Assembly: GCF_025751555.1 (NCBI RefSeq) | Contig: NZ_JAOWLB010000009.1 | Span: 92,737-156,736, forward strand | Direction of reading: 5' to 3' | Length of the DNA stretch: 64,000 bases | From: Ruegeria aquimaris | Lineage (GTDB): Bacteria > Pseudomonadota > Alphaproteobacteria > Rhodobacterales > Rhodobacteraceae | Shown: in pieces, positions 8,955 through 21,920 of the stretch | Position numbering within the stretch: the first letter of the stretch is position 1 | Layout: each line of letters begins with the position of its first letter | Program-made: the position numbers and the translations under genes | The notes under the pieces: model-generated | Told to the model about the DNA's origin: nothing | Seen by the model: only the letters and a program-made list of their open reading frames with translations | The model's database searches: none

Positions 8955-10700
8955 ATGATGCAGAACATCATCAGAAAGCGCCCGCAGCATTTGGGAAACT
9001 CGAAGTCGACGCCCGACGTCGGGGCCGTTCGGTTGGATGCCTACGAGATGGGACGCGTGCTGGTTACGGGTCTGCCGGATGGGGCGCTAAACATCGGGTT
9101 CGAAGCGGTGGACCGGCATGTGGCGCAGGGGCATGGCAATCAAACAGCGATAATCTGGTTGTCAAAAGATGGTCGGCGCGAGGTCATCAGCTATCGGTAC
9201 CTTGCCGAACTTTCCTCCCGATTTGCCAATGTGCTGAAATCGCATGGCATAGAGCAAGGAGCCCGCGTCTTTTCCGCCATGAGCCGCGAACCAGAACTGT
9301 ACGCGGCGGCGCTGGGCACCTGGAAGGCGGGCATGGTGTTCACGCCGCTCTTCGCCGCCTTCGGACCCGAGCCGTTCAGAACCCGGATGGAGATCGGAGA
9401 GGCGAACGTTCTGGTCACCAGCCGGTCACTCTATGAACGCAAGATCGTCGCCTGGCGGGAGGACATCCCGACGCTGCGTCTTGTGTTGATCGTTGGCGAT
9501 GAGGCGCCCGAGGGATGTGTCGCGCTGGGTCCGGCGTTGCGCGCAGCCTCGCCGGAATACGAGACGCTCCACACCCGGCCCGAAGACCCGGCTCTGATCC
9601 ATTTCACCTCGGGCACCACCGGCAAGCCCAAGGGTGCCTTGCATGTTCACCAGGCGGTTCTCTACCACGCCCTGTCCGGGCGCCATGCGCTGGGGTTGCG
9701 ACCCGGCATTCGCTACTGGTGCACCGCCGATCCCGGCTGGGTCACGGGGACGACCTATGGCATCATCGCCCCGCTGGTGAACCGGGCCACGATGATCGTT
9801 GACGAGGCGGAGTTCGATCTTGACCGCTGGTACGGGACGATTCAGCGGGAAAAGGTCCAGATCTGGTATTCCGCCCCGACCGCGATACGGATGATGATGA
9901 GAGCAGGCAAGGACGCCGCGGAACCCTTTGATTTTTCCTCCCTCGAGTTTCTGGCCAGTGTTGGCGAGCCGCTGAACCCCGAGGCGGTGATCTGGTCGAA
10001 CGAGGTGTTCGGGCTGCCGTTCCACGACAACTGGTGGCAGACCGAAACCGGCGGGATCATGATCGCCAACACGCAGGACGCGGACATCAAGCCCGGTTCG
10101 ATGGGCAAGCCGCTGCCGGGGATCATCGCCGGGATCGTCGAAAACACGGGCGATGGCCTGCGTGAACTGCCGGATGGCGAGATCGGCGAACTGGCGCTGC
10201 GGCCGGGCTGGCCGTCGATGATGCGGGCCTATCTGAATGAGCAGGCGCGCTATGACAAATGCTTTGCCGATGGCTGGTACCTGTCCGGCGACCTGGCCAT
10301 GCGCGATGCCGACGGGTATTACTGGTTCGTCGGGCGGGCCGACGACCTGATCAAGTCCTCGGGCCACCTGATCGGACCATTCGAGGTGGAAAGCGCGCTG
10401 ATCGAACATGATGCCGTGGCCGAAGCGGCGGTGATCGGCGTTCCCGACGAAACCGCCGGCGAGGTGGTCAAGGCTTTCGTCACGCTCAATCGCGGTGCGG
10501 AACCCGGCCCCGAACTTGAACGCGACATTCGCGGTTTTGCCCGCAAACGCCTGGGGGCCGCCGTGGCCCCGCGCGAGATCGTGTTCCGCAACACGCTGCC
10601 GAAAACGAGATCGGGCAAGATCATGCGCCGCCTGTTGAAGGCGCGCGAACTGGGGTTGCCCGAAGGAGACACCTCGACACTGGAGACGGAGGAGACATGA
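8955..10700 (+). CDS. Acetyl-/acyl-CoA synthetase (AMP-forming)
   Basis: 581 aa from the ATG at 8955 (a second ATG follows at once), behind GGGAGGGG. The in-frame GTG/TTG-type start at 8895 would place the N-terminus inside the FNR-like box and is rejected. Signatures are [11 protein letters not shown] (~215-225) for [21 protein letters not shown] with [14 protein letters not shown], and the C-terminal [11 protein letters not shown] with the acetylatable Lys near 556. The family makes acyl-CoA from a carboxylate, ATP and CoA, and the pattern is closest to AcsA-like acetyl-CoA synthetases; substrate range is unproven. Its stop overlaps the E1 start (ATGA). Confidence 0.88.
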   Translation: MMQNIIRKRPQHLGNSKSTPDVGAVRLDAYEMGRVLVTGLPDGALNIGFEAVDRHVAQGHGNQTAIIWLSKDGRREVISYRYLAELSSRFANVLKSHGIEQGARVFSAMSREPELYAAALGTWKAGMVFTPLFAAFGPEPFRTRMEIGEANVLVTSRSLYERKIVAWREDIPTLRLVLIVGDEAPEGCVALGPALRAASPEYETLHTRPEDPALIHFTSGTTGKPKGALHVHQAVLYHALSGRHALGLRPGIRYWCTADPGWVTGTTYGIIAPLVNRATMIVDEAEFDLDRWYGTIQREKVQIWYSAPTAIRMMMRAGKDAAEPFDFSSLEFLASVGEPLNPEAVIWSNEVFGLPFHDNWWQTETGGIMIANTQDADIKPGSMGKPLPGIIAGIVENTGDGLRELPDGEIGELALRPGWPSMMRAYLNEQARYDKCFADGWYLSGDLAMRDADGYYWFVGRADDLIKSSGHLIGPFEVESALIEHDAVAEAAVIGVPDETAGEVVKAFVTLNRGAEPGPELERDIRGFARKRLGAAVAPREIVFRNTLPKTRSGKIMRRLLKARELGLPEGDTSTLETEET

Positions 10701-12694
10701 GCGCGGAGGAAAAACCGAAACTCGGTCGCGACGCTGTCCGGCGGCTTCTCGGGGACATGATCCGGATCAGGCGCTTCGAAGAAAAATGCGCGGAACTCTA
10801 TACCGAGGAAAAGATCCGGGGGTTCCTGCATCTCTACGATGGTGAAGAGGCGATTGCCGCCGGGATAATCCCGCTGCTGGACGAGAAGGACCGGGTTGTC
10901 GCCACCTATCGCGAACATGGCCACGCCCTGATGCGCGGTGTGCCGATGACAACTGTCATGGCCGAGATGTATGGCAAGGCCGAGGGCTGCTCCGGCGGTC
11001 GCGGCGGCTCCATGCACCTGTTCGATGACACGCGCAACTTCTACGGGGGAAACGCCATCGTGGGCGGCGGCCTGCCGCTGGCCGCCGGACTTGCGCTGGC
11101 TGACAGGATGCGGGGCGACGACACGGTCACCGCCTGTTTCTTTGGCGAAGGCGCGGTGGCCGAAGGCGAGTTTCACGAGGCGATGAACCTTGCCGCGCTC
11201 TGGACCCTGCCAGTTCTGTTCGTCTGCGAGAACAATGGCTATGCCATGGGAACCGCGTTGGACCGGTCCGAGTCGGAAACAGATATCGGCCGCAAGGCTG
11301 CCGTCTTTGGCATCGAAACGCAGGTTGTCGACGGCATGGATGTCGTTGCTGTCGAGGTGGCCGCAGCGAAGGCGCTGCGCCGGATACGCGCGGGCGAAGG
11401 CCCTGTGTTCCTTGAATGCCGGACCTATCGGTTCCGGGCGCATTCGATGTTCGACGCCCAGCTCTATCGCGACAAGGCCGAGGTTGAAGCGTGGAGGCAA
11501 AAAGGGCCGATCCTGCGATTCCAGTCCTGGCTCTTGGACAACGGTCTGATCCATGACGAGGAGATCATGGCGATCGAGGCCCGTGCCGAGGCCGAGATCG
11601 CCGAGGCGGTACAGTTCGCCGAGGCAGGCACCTGGGAGCCGGTCGAAAGCCTGACCCGCGACGTGGTGGCCGCCGAGACGCCACCGGTCGCAGCATCCCA
11701 ACCCACCGGGGAGAAGATCGAGACCACCTATCGAGAAGCCATTCGCGCGGCGATTTCCGAAGCGATGCGACGCGATGAACGGGTGTTCCTGATGGGAGAG
11801 GACGTGGGCGCCTATGGGGGCTGCTATGCGGTGTCCAAGGGGTTGATGGACGAATTCGGCGAGGCCCGCGTGCGCGATACCCCGCTGTCGGAATCCGGCT
11901 TTACCGGCGCCGGGATCGGGGCAGCCTGCGCCGGCATGCGCCCCATCGTAGAGCTGATGACGGTGAATTTCAGCCTGCTCGCTCTGGACCAGATCCTGAA
12001 CACCGCAGCGACGCTCAGGCATATGTCCGGCGGGCAGTTCAACGTGCCCGTGGTGATCCGCATGGCAACTGGCGCGGGCAAGCAATTGGCCGCGCAGCAT
12101 TCCCACAGCCTCGAAGGCTGGTACGCGCATATTCCGGGGCTCAGGGTGCTCGCCCCCGCCACGCTGGAGGATGCGCGCGGCATGCTGTGGACGGCGCTGG
12201 AAGATCCCGACCCGGTGCTGATCTTCGAAAACGTGATGCTCTACAATCGCAGCGGCGAGATCGACGCGGGCGTAGGTGCCGTCGACATCTCGCGCGCGGC
12301 GATCCGGCGCGAGGGCGGAGACATCACCCTGATCACCTATGGCGGCTCGCTCTACAAGACGCTGGAGGCCGCCGAAGCGCTGGCCGGCGACGGGATCGCG
12401 GCCGAAGTGATCGATCTGCGCGTGTTGCGACCACTTGACGATGAAACCATCATGGCCTCGGTCGCGCGGACACGGAGGGCGGTCATCGTCGACGAGGGCT
12501 GGCGCAGCGGCTCGCTGGCGGCAGAGCTATCGGCGCGCATCATGGAACAGGTGTTCTGGACACTCGACGCACCGGTCGGGCGGGTCTGTTCGGCAGAGGT
12601 GCCGATCCCCTATCCGAAACATCTGGAAGATGCCGCGATCCCGCAGGTTTCGACCATTGTCGCCGCCGCCAAAACGGCATTGGGGCGCGGCTGA
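10697..12694 (+). CDS. Fused 2-oxoacid dehydrogenase E1 alpha-beta (TPP-dependent)
   Basis: 665 aa. Residues ~1-325 are E1-alpha, with the thiamine diphosphate motif as [17 protein letters not shown]...CENNGYAMG. Residues ~345-665 are E1-beta, with [36 protein letters not shown] and a C-terminal VIVDEG. The two are separate chains in most pyruvate or branched-chain dehydrogenases but fused here through an acidic Ala-rich linker. It starts 4 bp inside the CoA-synthetase stop and ends 1 base before the E2 ATG. With E2 it should decarboxylate a 2-oxoacid (pyruvate or acetoin-like) and pass the acyl group to lipoate. No E3 gene is present in the window. Confidence 0.88.
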   Translation: MSAEEKPKLGRDAVRRLLGDMIRIRRFEEKCAELYTEEKIRGFLHLYDGEEAIAAGIIPLLDEKDRVVATYREHGHALMRGVPMTTVMAEMYGKAEGCSGGRGGSMHLFDDTRNFYGGNAIVGGGLPLAAGLALADRMRGDDTVTACFFGEGAVAEGEFHEAMNLAALWTLPVLFVCENNGYAMGTALDRSESETDIGRKAAVFGIETQVVDGMDVVAVEVAAAKALRRIRAGEGPVFLECRTYRFRAHSMFDAQLYRDKAEVEAWRQKGPILRFQSWLLDNGLIHDEEIMAIEARAEAEIAEAVQFAEAGTWEPVESLTRDVVAAETPPVAASQPTGEKIETTYREAIRAAISEAMRRDERVFLMGEDVGAYGGCYAVSKGLMDEFGEARVRDTPLSESGFTGAGIGAACAGMRPIVELMTVNFSLLALDQILNTAATLRHMSGGQFNVPVVIRMATGAGKQLAAQHSHSLEGWYAHIPGLRVLAPATLEDARGMLWTALEDPDPVLIFENVMLYNRSGEIDAGVGAVDISRAAIRREGGDITLITYGGSLYKTLEAAEALAGDGIAAEVIDLRVLRPLDDETIMASVARTRRAVIVDEGWRSGSLAAELSARIMEQVFWTLDAPVGRVCSAEVPIPYPKHLEDAAIPQVSTIVAAAKTALGRG

Positions 12695-12695
12695 G

Positions 12696-13892
12696 ATGGG
12701 TGTTTTCCGAATGCCATCGCTGGGGGCCGACATGGAGGCCGGGACACTGGTCGAATGGCTGGTGAACCCCGGTGACACGGTCGCGCGCGGTGATGTGGTC
12801 GCCGTGGTCGAGACCCAGAAGGGCGCGATCGAGATCGAGGTTTTCGAGGCAGGTACGGTCACGGAACTCTTGGCGGAGATCGGGCAGACCCTGCCGGTTG
12901 GTGCCCCCATGGCCCGGATCGGCGACGACGAAGAAACGGGTGCGGAGCCAAAGCCGCCGGAAGAGGAAACACGACCGGCGCCGAAGGAGCGGAGCGCCCC
13001 TACCCCGCCAGCAGAAGCCGAAGCGCCCTCGGAAAAGCCCGCGCAGCCCCGGCAAGAGCCACCAGCGTCCGCCGCCGGTGCAAGCCCGGCGGCCCGCCGC
13101 GCTGCGCAAGAGGCCGGGATCGACCTCGTCCAGGTCAAGGGCTCGGGCCCCCAAGGCGCAATTGTTCTGGCTGATGTCGAGGCGCAAATGGGACAGGCCA
13201 CGCCCACCAGCCGGCCAGCCGGAGAAGGCCTGTCGGACATGCGCCAGGCCGTCGCCGCCGCGATGAGCCGGTCCAAGCGCGAGATACCGCATTTCTATGT
13301 CTCGCACACGGTCGAAACCCAACCGGTTTCGGAATGGCTCGCGCAGCAGAACGCCGAGCGACCGCCAGCCGAACGAATTTTGCTGGGAGCCGTCCTTGTC
13401 AAGGCGGCGGCCATGGCGGCCCGGCAGGTCGCGGCTCTCAACGGTCATTTCACAGAGGGTGGTTTTGTCCCCTCGGAAACGGCGAACATCGGCGTGGTCA
13501 TTTCCCTGCGCGGTGGCGGGTTGGTGGCCCCTGCGCTGGCCGATGTCGACAAGATGAGCTTGTCGGATGTCATGGCCGGGCTGCGCGACATGGTCACGCG
13601 GGCGCGTTCCGGACGCTTGCGCGGTTCCGAGCTGACACGCGGCACCCTGACCGTGTCGAGCCTGGGCGAGGATGGCGCAGAGGGCATGACCGGAGTGATC
13701 TTTCCCCCGCAGGTCGGGCTTCTTGCCGTGGGCGCGCCACAGATACGACCATGGGTAACCGGGGCCGGGGTGGAACCGCGCCAGGTCACGACCCTTGTTC
13801 TGTCCGCCGACCACCGTGTTTGCGACGGGCGGCAGGCGTCCCGGTTTCTCGTCGCCATCCAAGACTGCCTTGCCAGACCGGAGGAGCTATGA
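12696..13892 (+). CDS. 2-oxoacid dehydrogenase E2, lipoyl acyltransferase
   Basis: 398 aa. The ATG at 12696 directly follows the E1 stop; longer upstream frames run through E1. Order: lipoyl domain (1-75, lipoylated Lys at 42 in VETQKGAIEIE), a Pro/Ala/Glu-rich linker (~80-125), a peripheral subunit-binding domain (~130-165, AARRAAQEAGIDLVQVKGSG), then the acyltransferase domain ending in LSADHRVCDGRQ (His ~373, Asp ~377). It transfers the acyl group to CoA and forms the complex core. One lipoyl domain only. The final codons overlap the ACP start (ATGA). Confidence 0.9.
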   Translation: MGVFRMPSLGADMEAGTLVEWLVNPGDTVARGDVVAVVETQKGAIEIEVFEAGTVTELLAEIGQTLPVGAPMARIGDDEETGAEPKPPEEETRPAPKERSAPTPPAEAEAPSEKPAQPRQEPPASAAGASPAARRAAQEAGIDLVQVKGSGPQGAIVLADVEAQMGQATPTSRPAGEGLSDMRQAVAAAMSRSKREIPHFYVSHTVETQPVSEWLAQQNAERPPAERILLGAVLVKAAAMAARQVAALNGHFTEGGFVPSETANIGVVISLRGGGLVAPALADVDKMSLSDVMAGLRDMVTRARSGRLRGSELTRGTLTVSSLGEDGAEGMTGVIFPPQVGLLAVGAPQIRPWVTGAGVEPRQVTTLVLSADHRVCDGRQASRFLVAIQDCLARPEEL

Positions 13893-14143
13893 ACGAAACC
13901 GAAACGAGGGCGATCTTTCTGGAGGAGCTCAACCGGGTCGCGCCCGACATAGACCCGGCAACGGTAAGGGACACAGACCATCTTCAGGATGATCTGGACC
14001 TGGATTCCATGGATATCCTCAATCTCGTGACGGCGCTGCATGCGCGTCTCGACGTTTCAATCCCCGAGTCCGACTACAAGGAGATTGAAACGCCACGGAA
14101 AGCCAGCGGATATCTTGCCAGACGGCTGCGCGAGCCGGAGTAA
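13889..14143 (+). CDS. Acyl carrier protein
   Basis: 84 aa, acidic, read from an ATG overlapping the E2 stop with GGAGGAG just upstream. DLDLDSMDILNLV has Ser40 at the phosphopantetheine site, and the three-helix length is typical (77-85 aa). It is not the housekeeping AcpP by sequence pattern or context: no ketosynthase or FabG lies nearby. Its place as the last gene of a CoA-synthetase/E1/E2 cassette is unusual and implies that an acyl group made or activated by these enzymes is loaded onto, or exchanged with, a dedicated carrier. That role is inference. Confidence 0.85.
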   Translation: MNETETRAIFLEELNRVAPDIDPATVRDTDHLQDDLDLDSMDILNLVTALHARLDVSIPESDYKEIETPRKASGYLARRLREPE

Positions 14144-14166
14144 CGGGCGCTGCTGCCAGCGCGTCA

Positions 14167-16857
14167 TCAATCCGCTTGCGTGGTGCTTCGGCCTGCGCGC
14201 AACCACACGCCCCCGACCACAATGGGAAACAGGCTCGCACCGACCGCCAGCGCCATTTGCCGCCAGCCCAGCGGCGTCAGTTGCAACGCCTCTGAAACGG
14301 CCGGGATCTGGAACGCGGCCACCAGCAAACCCATGCAGAACGCCAACGCGGCATAGACCCAAGGGTTTCTGGTGATGCTGTTGACCAAGCCACGTTCGCC
14401 CCGGTCACGCATGTTGAACACGTGCCACAGCTGCGCAAGAGCAAGGGTCAGAAACGCGACGGACACGGCATCACGAGCATCCATGTCCAGCCGGGCTAGC
14501 GCAATCCAGAACGCCCCCAGCGTGGCAATGGTGATGGCAAGGCCGAAGACGACGATATCAACCCATTGCAGCATTCCGACGATCGGCTCTTTCGGGTTGC
14601 GCGGCGGGCGTTTCATGACGCTGCGATCCCCCTCGCCCAGACCCAGTGCAAAGGCGGGAAAGACATCCGTCACGATGTTCAGGAACAGGATCTGAAGTGG
14701 CAGCAGCGGCGCGGGCAGCCCCGCGGCAATGGCCAGCCCGACGATCAGTATCTCACTGAAATTGCAGGACATGAGGTAGATGACAAAGCGTCGGATATTG
14801 CTAAAGATGACACGCCCCTGCCACATTGCCGCAACGATCGATGAGAAAGCATCATCCTTGAGAATGACATCCGCCGCATCGCGTGCGACCTGAGTGCCGC
14901 GCTGACCCATGGCGATACCGATATCGGATTTCTTCAGAGCGGGCGCATCGTTCACACCGTCACCGGTCATCGCAACGATATGACCGGCGTCCTGGTAGTG
15001 GGCGACCAGCTTCAGCTTGGTTTCCGGAGCAACGCGGGCGAAAACATCGACCTGTTCCAGCTGATCCCGCATCTCGGCATCGTTGCCCCCCGTTTTCAGA
15101 CCTTCGAGAGAATTTTCTGAAAGCGCGACGATACGGCCATCCTCCCCGAGACCGGCCTGAAACGCGATTTGCTTGGCGGTCGCGATATGGTCACCGGTCA
15201 TCATGACAACGCGCACACCGGCGCCACGGCACTCTGCTATCGCGGTGGGCACATCCGGGCGCAGCGGATCCAGAAGCATGACGAACCCGACAAGGATCAG
15301 CGACTGATAGAACGGCGCGCCATCGGTGTTCTTCTGCTTATAGGCCAGCCCGATCAGGCGATAGCCCATGCCTGCGGCATCCTCGACCCGTTTCAGCCAT
15401 TCCTGCCGCTGTGCCTCCGACAACTCTCGGACGCCTTCGGCCGTCAACACCCGATCCGAGGCTTCGATGACCGCTTCGGGCGCCCCCTTTACCGCTGTGA
15501 AGACGTCGCGGCCTGCGGAATGCAGTGTCGCCATCATCTTGAACTCCGGATCATAGGGATGCTTGGCGATTTCCGGCCGGTCCTCGGCGTCGAGGTCGGG
15601 ACGAACGCCAAGCAGTTCGGCAAAATGCAGCAACGCGATTTCCATCGGGTCGCCGACACCGTGTTGCGTGCCGGCCTGGCCGATCTCCGCGGTATTGCAC
15701 AGCACTCCGATTTCCAGAGCGAGGCGCAGATCGGGCTCGGATAACGCCGCCCCTGCCTCCAGCAAGTCGGCAGCCGCCACATCGCGCCCGTCCAGCAGGA
15801 AACCGGCGACGGTCATCCGGTTCTCGGTCAGGGTACCGGTCTTGTCCGTCAGGATCAACGTCGTCGCGCCCAGGGTCTCGACTGCGGAAAGCCGCTCAAT
15901 CAGCGTGTTCCGCCGCGCCATCCGCAACATGCCGCGGGCAAGCGCAAGGGTAGCGACGACCGGCAACCCCTCGGGTACCGCCGCAACGGCCAGCGCGATT
16001 GCGGTCTCTATCATGTCTACCAGCACAAGGCCGCGCGCGAACCCGATAGCGGCGATCAGGGTGGACAAAGCGATGGTGAGCAAAACCAGGGTGCGCCCCA
16101 ACCTGTCCAGCCGTTTTTCCAGGGGATGCGCGGCGGCCTCGGCGGTCTGGACCAATGTCGATATCCGGCCCAGCTCCGTTTCCGATCCGATCATCGTCAC
16201 CATACCGACACCGGCGCCGCGCGTCACGCCTGTGCCCTTGAAGGCCATGTTGGTCCTGTCCGCAACGGCGGTTGCCGCAGGAAGGGCTGCGGCACTCTTC
16301 GAGACGGGGGCCGATTCACCGGTGAGCGCGGACTCATTGCACTGCAGGTTCTCGACTTGGATCAGCCGCAAGTCTGCCGGCACGACATCGCCAGCCTCGA
16401 CGACAACGATGTCACCCGGCGTGATCTCGTTTACCGGCAACATGACCGAATGCCCGTCGCGCCGAATCCGTGCCGTTGCAACGGTAAGGCTGAACAGCGC
16501 CTCCATCGAGCGCAGGGCCTTCCAGCTGGTGAAGAAGCCGATGGCTGTATTGATGGCCAGCACAAAGAGGATCGCAACCGCCTCGCGGTAGTCGCCCACC
16601 GCTACCGACAACAATGCAGCGGCGCTCAGCAGCCAGACGATTACGCTGCGAAACTGGTCGAGCAGAAGGGCAAAGGGAGAGGTACTCTTGACCCGGTCAA
16701 GCCGGTTTTCCCCATAGATCTGTTGCCGCAGAGCGGCTTCATCCGAGTTCAGCCCGGTTTCCACATGAACGCCGAGAAGGCGGAGCACCTCCTCGGCGCT
16801 GCGCGCGTGGAGCTGTGATCGTTTCTCGTACTCTGCACCGCTATCAGACATGGGCAT
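14167..16857 (-). CDS. P-type cation-transporting ATPase, P2A (Ca2+/Mn2+-like)
   Basis: 896 aa, full length for the family. It has a cation-ATPase N-terminal domain, the actuator motif TGES (179-182), phosphorylation site DKTGT (Asp338), hinge TGDGVNDAPALKKSD and about ten membrane spans. Ion-site residues match the SERCA pattern: PEGLP in M4 (295-299), SCNFSEI in M5 and NIVTDVFPA in M6. This favours Ca2+ or Mn2+ export, not K+ or heavy metals. The ion is predicted only. It is convergent with the ACP gene (23 bp apart) and divergent from oleate hydratase. Confidence 0.88.
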   Translation of the reverse strand: MPMSDSGAEYEKRSQLHARSAEEVLRLLGVHVETGLNSDEAALRQQIYGENRLDRVKSTSPFALLLDQFRSVIVWLLSAAALLSVAVGDYREAVAILFVLAINTAIGFFTSWKALRSMEALFSLTVATARIRRDGHSVMLPVNEITPGDIVVVEAGDVVPADLRLIQVENLQCNESALTGESAPVSKSAAALPAATAVADRTNMAFKGTGVTRGAGVGMVTMIGSETELGRISTLVQTAEAAAHPLEKRLDRLGRTLVLLTIALSTLIAAIGFARGLVLVDMIETAIALAVAAVPEGLPVVATLALARGMLRMARRNTLIERLSAVETLGATTLILTDKTGTLTENRMTVAGFLLDGRDVAAADLLEAGAALSEPDLRLALEIGVLCNTAEIGQAGTQHGVGDPMEIALLHFAELLGVRPDLDAEDRPEIAKHPYDPEFKMMATLHSAGRDVFTAVKGAPEAVIEASDRVLTAEGVRELSEAQRQEWLKRVEDAAGMGYRLIGLAYKQKNTDGAPFYQSLILVGFVMLLDPLRPDVPTAIAECRGAGVRVVMMTGDHIATAKQIAFQAGLGEDGRIVALSENSLEGLKTGGNDAEMRDQLEQVDVFARVAPETKLKLVAHYQDAGHIVAMTGDGVNDAPALKKSDIGIAMGQRGTQVARDAADVILKDDAFSSIVAAMWQGRVIFSNIRRFVIYLMSCNFSEILIVGLAIAAGLPAPLLPLQILFLNIVTDVFPAFALGLGEGDRSVMKRPPRNPKEPIVGMLQWVDIVVFGLAITIATLGAFWIALARLDMDARDAVSVAFLTLALAQLWHVFNMRDRGERGLVNSITRNPWVYAALAFCMGLLVAAFQIPAVSEALQLTPLGWRQMALAVGASLFPIVVGGVWLRAGRSTTQAD

Positions 16858-16977
16858 TCGCGATCTGTAGGCAGGGGGACGCCCACCTGAAAATCTCTGG
16901 TCGCATCCCCGTCGCGCGTTGTGTCCAGTGATTTATACATGCTGGAATTGTGATACAATCTGGTGAAAGGTCACGCC

Positions 16978-18555
16978 ATGCCAACTGTTACGCGGTCAGA
17001 AACTCATCATATTGTCGGGGCCGGCATCGCGGGGCTGGCGACGGCAGTGTATCTGTGCCGTGATACAGGATTTTCGGGGCGGAACATCCATATCTACGAA
17101 GCCTCTGAATCAGCCGGTGGTTCGCTTGACGGGGCCGGCAGCGCCGAGACCGGATACGTGGTCCGGGGCGGGCGCATGTTCGAGGAACAGTTTCTCTGCA
17201 CGCTGGACCTGCTCGACAGCATTCCATTGCCGAGCGATCCGGCGGTGTCTCTCAAGGATGATCTGTTTGCCTTCAACCTAATGGTCCCGGGATCGTCCAA
17301 TTGCAGGCTGGTCCGGGATGGCAAGCCAGCCGAGGACCGCAGTGACCTGACGCTAAGCGCACGCGACATCGTCGACATCAACAGGCTGTTTCTGCATGGC
17401 GAACGGGGTCTTGGTGGCGAATCCATCGAAGACTGGTTTCGTCCTACTTTCTTTGACAGCAATTTCTGGCTGATGTGGTCTACGATGTTCTCGTTCCAGC
17501 CGTGGCATTCGCTGACCGAAATGCAGCGCTACCTGTGGCGTTTCATTCACCTGTTCCCCGGCTTCACCCGGATCGCCGGCATATTGCGGACGCGCCATAA
17601 CCAGTACGATTCAATTGTCGCTCCGATCCTGGCATGGCTGAAAGACCGCGGCGTCCGGCTCGAAACCAAAACACATGTCGAGGAGGTCACGATAAATGGC
17701 ACGAAACTGGATCGTCGGGTCACCGCTCTTGGTCTGAGCAACGGCAAGACGGTAGTAGTCGGAGCAAGCGATTTTGTCTATCTGACCCTTGGGTCGATGA
17801 CCGAGGGTTCCACTCTGGGCTCCCGCGACCGTGCACCTGACTGCGGGACCAGCTTCGGGGCAAGCTGGAGCCTTTGGCGCAAACTGGCAAAAGCGCATGA
17901 GGGTCTCGGAAATCCCGACGTTTTCGTGGACCATTCACGCCATACCGCGTGGACGTCCTTTACGGTCACGATGGATGGCCCGGATTTCTTCGAGTTCATG
18001 GAGGATTTCACCAACAACCGCACCGGAACCGGCGGACTTGTGACCTTTGCTGGTTCTGGCTGGACGCTTTCGCTCGTGATGTTCCACCAGCCGCATTTCC
18101 GCTCACAAAGGCACGGAACCTATACCTTCTGGGGCTACGGGCTGCGGGGAGACCGGGCGGGCGATTTCGTGAAAAAGCCGATGTGGGAGGCCACAGGCGC
18201 AGAGATCGTCGAGGAACTGTGCGGGCAGCTGCGCCTGACCGAAGAACAGAGAACCTGGTTTGCCTCGGCGCGTATCGTTCCCTGCCGGATGCCCTTCATC
18301 ACCAGCCAGTTCATGCCGCGCAAACCCGGTGATCGTCCCGATGTACGCCCACCCGGTGCGCGAAACTTTGCGATCATCGGGCAATATTGCGAGTTGCCCC
18401 GCGATTGCGTCTTCACAGTGGAGTATTCCGTGCGATCTGCTCGTAGCGCGGTATCGCAATTGACTGGCCTTGTCGACGAGCCACCACCTGTGGTACGTAC
18501 CGATCTTGATCCGATTGTATTGGGCCGAGCGGCCAGAGTATTGCTGGGAATTTAA
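16978..18555 (+). CDS. ohyA: Oleate hydratase (MCRA family, FAD-dependent)
   Basis: 525 aa from the ATG at 16978 (AAAGGT just upstream; a GTG at 16963 is also in frame). The FAD site is HHIVGAGIAGLATAVYLCRD, followed by YVVRGGRMFEEQF, an active-site segment characteristic of oleate hydratases, and QYDSIVAPILAWLKDRGV, another family hallmark. These enzymes add water to cis-9 unsaturated fatty acids to give 10-hydroxy acids, often as detoxification or membrane-stress defence. It is divergent from the cation ATPase over ~120 bases. Promoter elements there are not clear: only a short ATTGT/ACAAT inverted repeat was seen. Confidence 0.88.
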   Translation: MPTVTRSETHHIVGAGIAGLATAVYLCRDTGFSGRNIHIYEASESAGGSLDGAGSAETGYVVRGGRMFEEQFLCTLDLLDSIPLPSDPAVSLKDDLFAFNLMVPGSSNCRLVRDGKPAEDRSDLTLSARDIVDINRLFLHGERGLGGESIEDWFRPTFFDSNFWLMWSTMFSFQPWHSLTEMQRYLWRFIHLFPGFTRIAGILRTRHNQYDSIVAPILAWLKDRGVRLETKTHVEEVTINGTKLDRRVTALGLSNGKTVVVGASDFVYLTLGSMTEGSTLGSRDRAPDCGTSFGASWSLWRKLAKAHEGLGNPDVFVDHSRHTAWTSFTVTMDGPDFFEFMEDFTNNRTGTGGLVTFAGSGWTLSLVMFHQPHFRSQRHGTYTFWGYGLRGDRAGDFVKKPMWEATGAEIVEELCGQLRLTEEQRTWFASARIVPCRMPFITSQFMPRKPGDRPDVRPPGARNFAIIGQYCELPRDCVFTVEYSVRSARSAVSQLTGLVDEPPPVVRTDLDPIVLGRAARVLLGI

Positions 18556-18598
18556 CTCCTTCCGCCGTTCTGGTTGCCGAAACCAACGCCCCCGGCAG

Positions 18599-19305
18599 TC
18601 AGGTAACGGGCCGGTCCCCTTGATCACCAGTCCGCTTGAGATTCTTGGCCCCAATCACGATCACCGGACAGCGCGCTGCCGAGAAAAGGTGCCTCAGGTC
18701 CGCTTCGCTTCTCAATGGGCCCAGGTTGAGATCGACGACAATCGCCGTGACGCGACTGCGATCAACCCGTTTGAAAACCGCTGCAACTTCTTCGGTGGAT
18801 TGCACTTCGAATATCCTTGCCAAGACCGCATCTGAAAGCGCGCGCACCATGGTCCGGACCGCGGTCGAGTGTAAGTTGGCCGAGCCGATCAATAGCACAT
18901 TGCCATGGAACCCAAACAAAGGACGTTGGCAGAGCAACAAGATATCTTCGTCGGCAGCGGCGGCGCATGCACATGTGACCAGGTCACCTTCGGCCACCTC
19001 GCAACTCCAGAGCTTAGATCGTCCTGATGCCAATTCGGCGATGAGCGTCCCCAGCGCGCTTGCCTCCCTTTTCATGGTCCGCTGCAACTGCGCGTCAGTT
19101 GGTATCTCCCGAAGCGTCCCGTTGCTGGCGACGATCCTGTGCCCCGCACCAATAGCCAGACCCGAAATCCGCGTATCCACCAGCAGCCCCTTCGGGACGG
19201 CTGACAGCGTGTCGAGCAGGATACGCGCATATGACAGCGTGGCCTTGACATCGGAACTGCTCATGCCAACGACCAGCAAATGAGGTTCAGGACGCGGGGC
19301 CCGGC

Positions 19306-19309
<4 letters not shown>
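18599..19309 (-). CDS. Conserved protein coupled to the Lon-like protease; function unknown
   Basis: 236 aa with an alternating alpha/beta pattern: LLVVGMSSSDVKATLSYARILLDTL near the start, VLLIGSANLHSTAVRTMVRALSDAVL in the middle and CPVIVIGAKNL at the end. It has some feel of universal-stress or receiver-like folds, but no catalytic motif is recognised. Its ATG overlaps the stop of the Lon-like gene by 4 bp (ATGA), so the two products should be made in step, suggesting an adaptor, regulator or substrate of that protease. It is convergent with ohyA. Confidence 0.7.
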
Positions 19310-21747
<2,438 letters not shown>

Positions 21748-21805
21748 GATAGCCACCTCGCGTGCTCCAGTTGCCTCCAATCTAGGCATCGAGGAAAAGC
21801 GCGCG

Positions 21806-21819
21806 TTGATCTCTATCAA
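21806..21819 (-). promoter_or_regulatory. Perfect FNR/FnrL box upstream of the Lon-like gene
   Basis: TTGAT-CTCT-ATCAA, an exact match to the FNR consensus and self-palindromic. Its centre lies about 65 bases upstream of the chosen ATG at 21747, leaving room for a -41.5 position and a short leader. This predicts induction of the protease and its partner when oxygen falls. Confidence 0.75.
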
Positions 21820-21920
21820 GCGTTTGCGGCTTCTCTATACTGGTCCTTTGTCCCGCCAATCATGCGGCCGAGGGCTCCATATGCTGGCAAGCGAAATCAA
21901 GCCGGGATGCTGCAGTATCC

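Noticed and set aside
10319..12130. A 603-codon minus-strand open frame
   Set aside because: It mirrors the fused E1 gene, whose motifs and coupling are clear; the reverse protein has no recognisable features.
16947..16959. ATTGT-GAT-ACAAT inverted repeat between ATPase and oleate hydratase genes
   Set aside because: Too short and not a known operator; it also looks like part of a -10 element (TACAAT) without a good -35. Not called as a feature.
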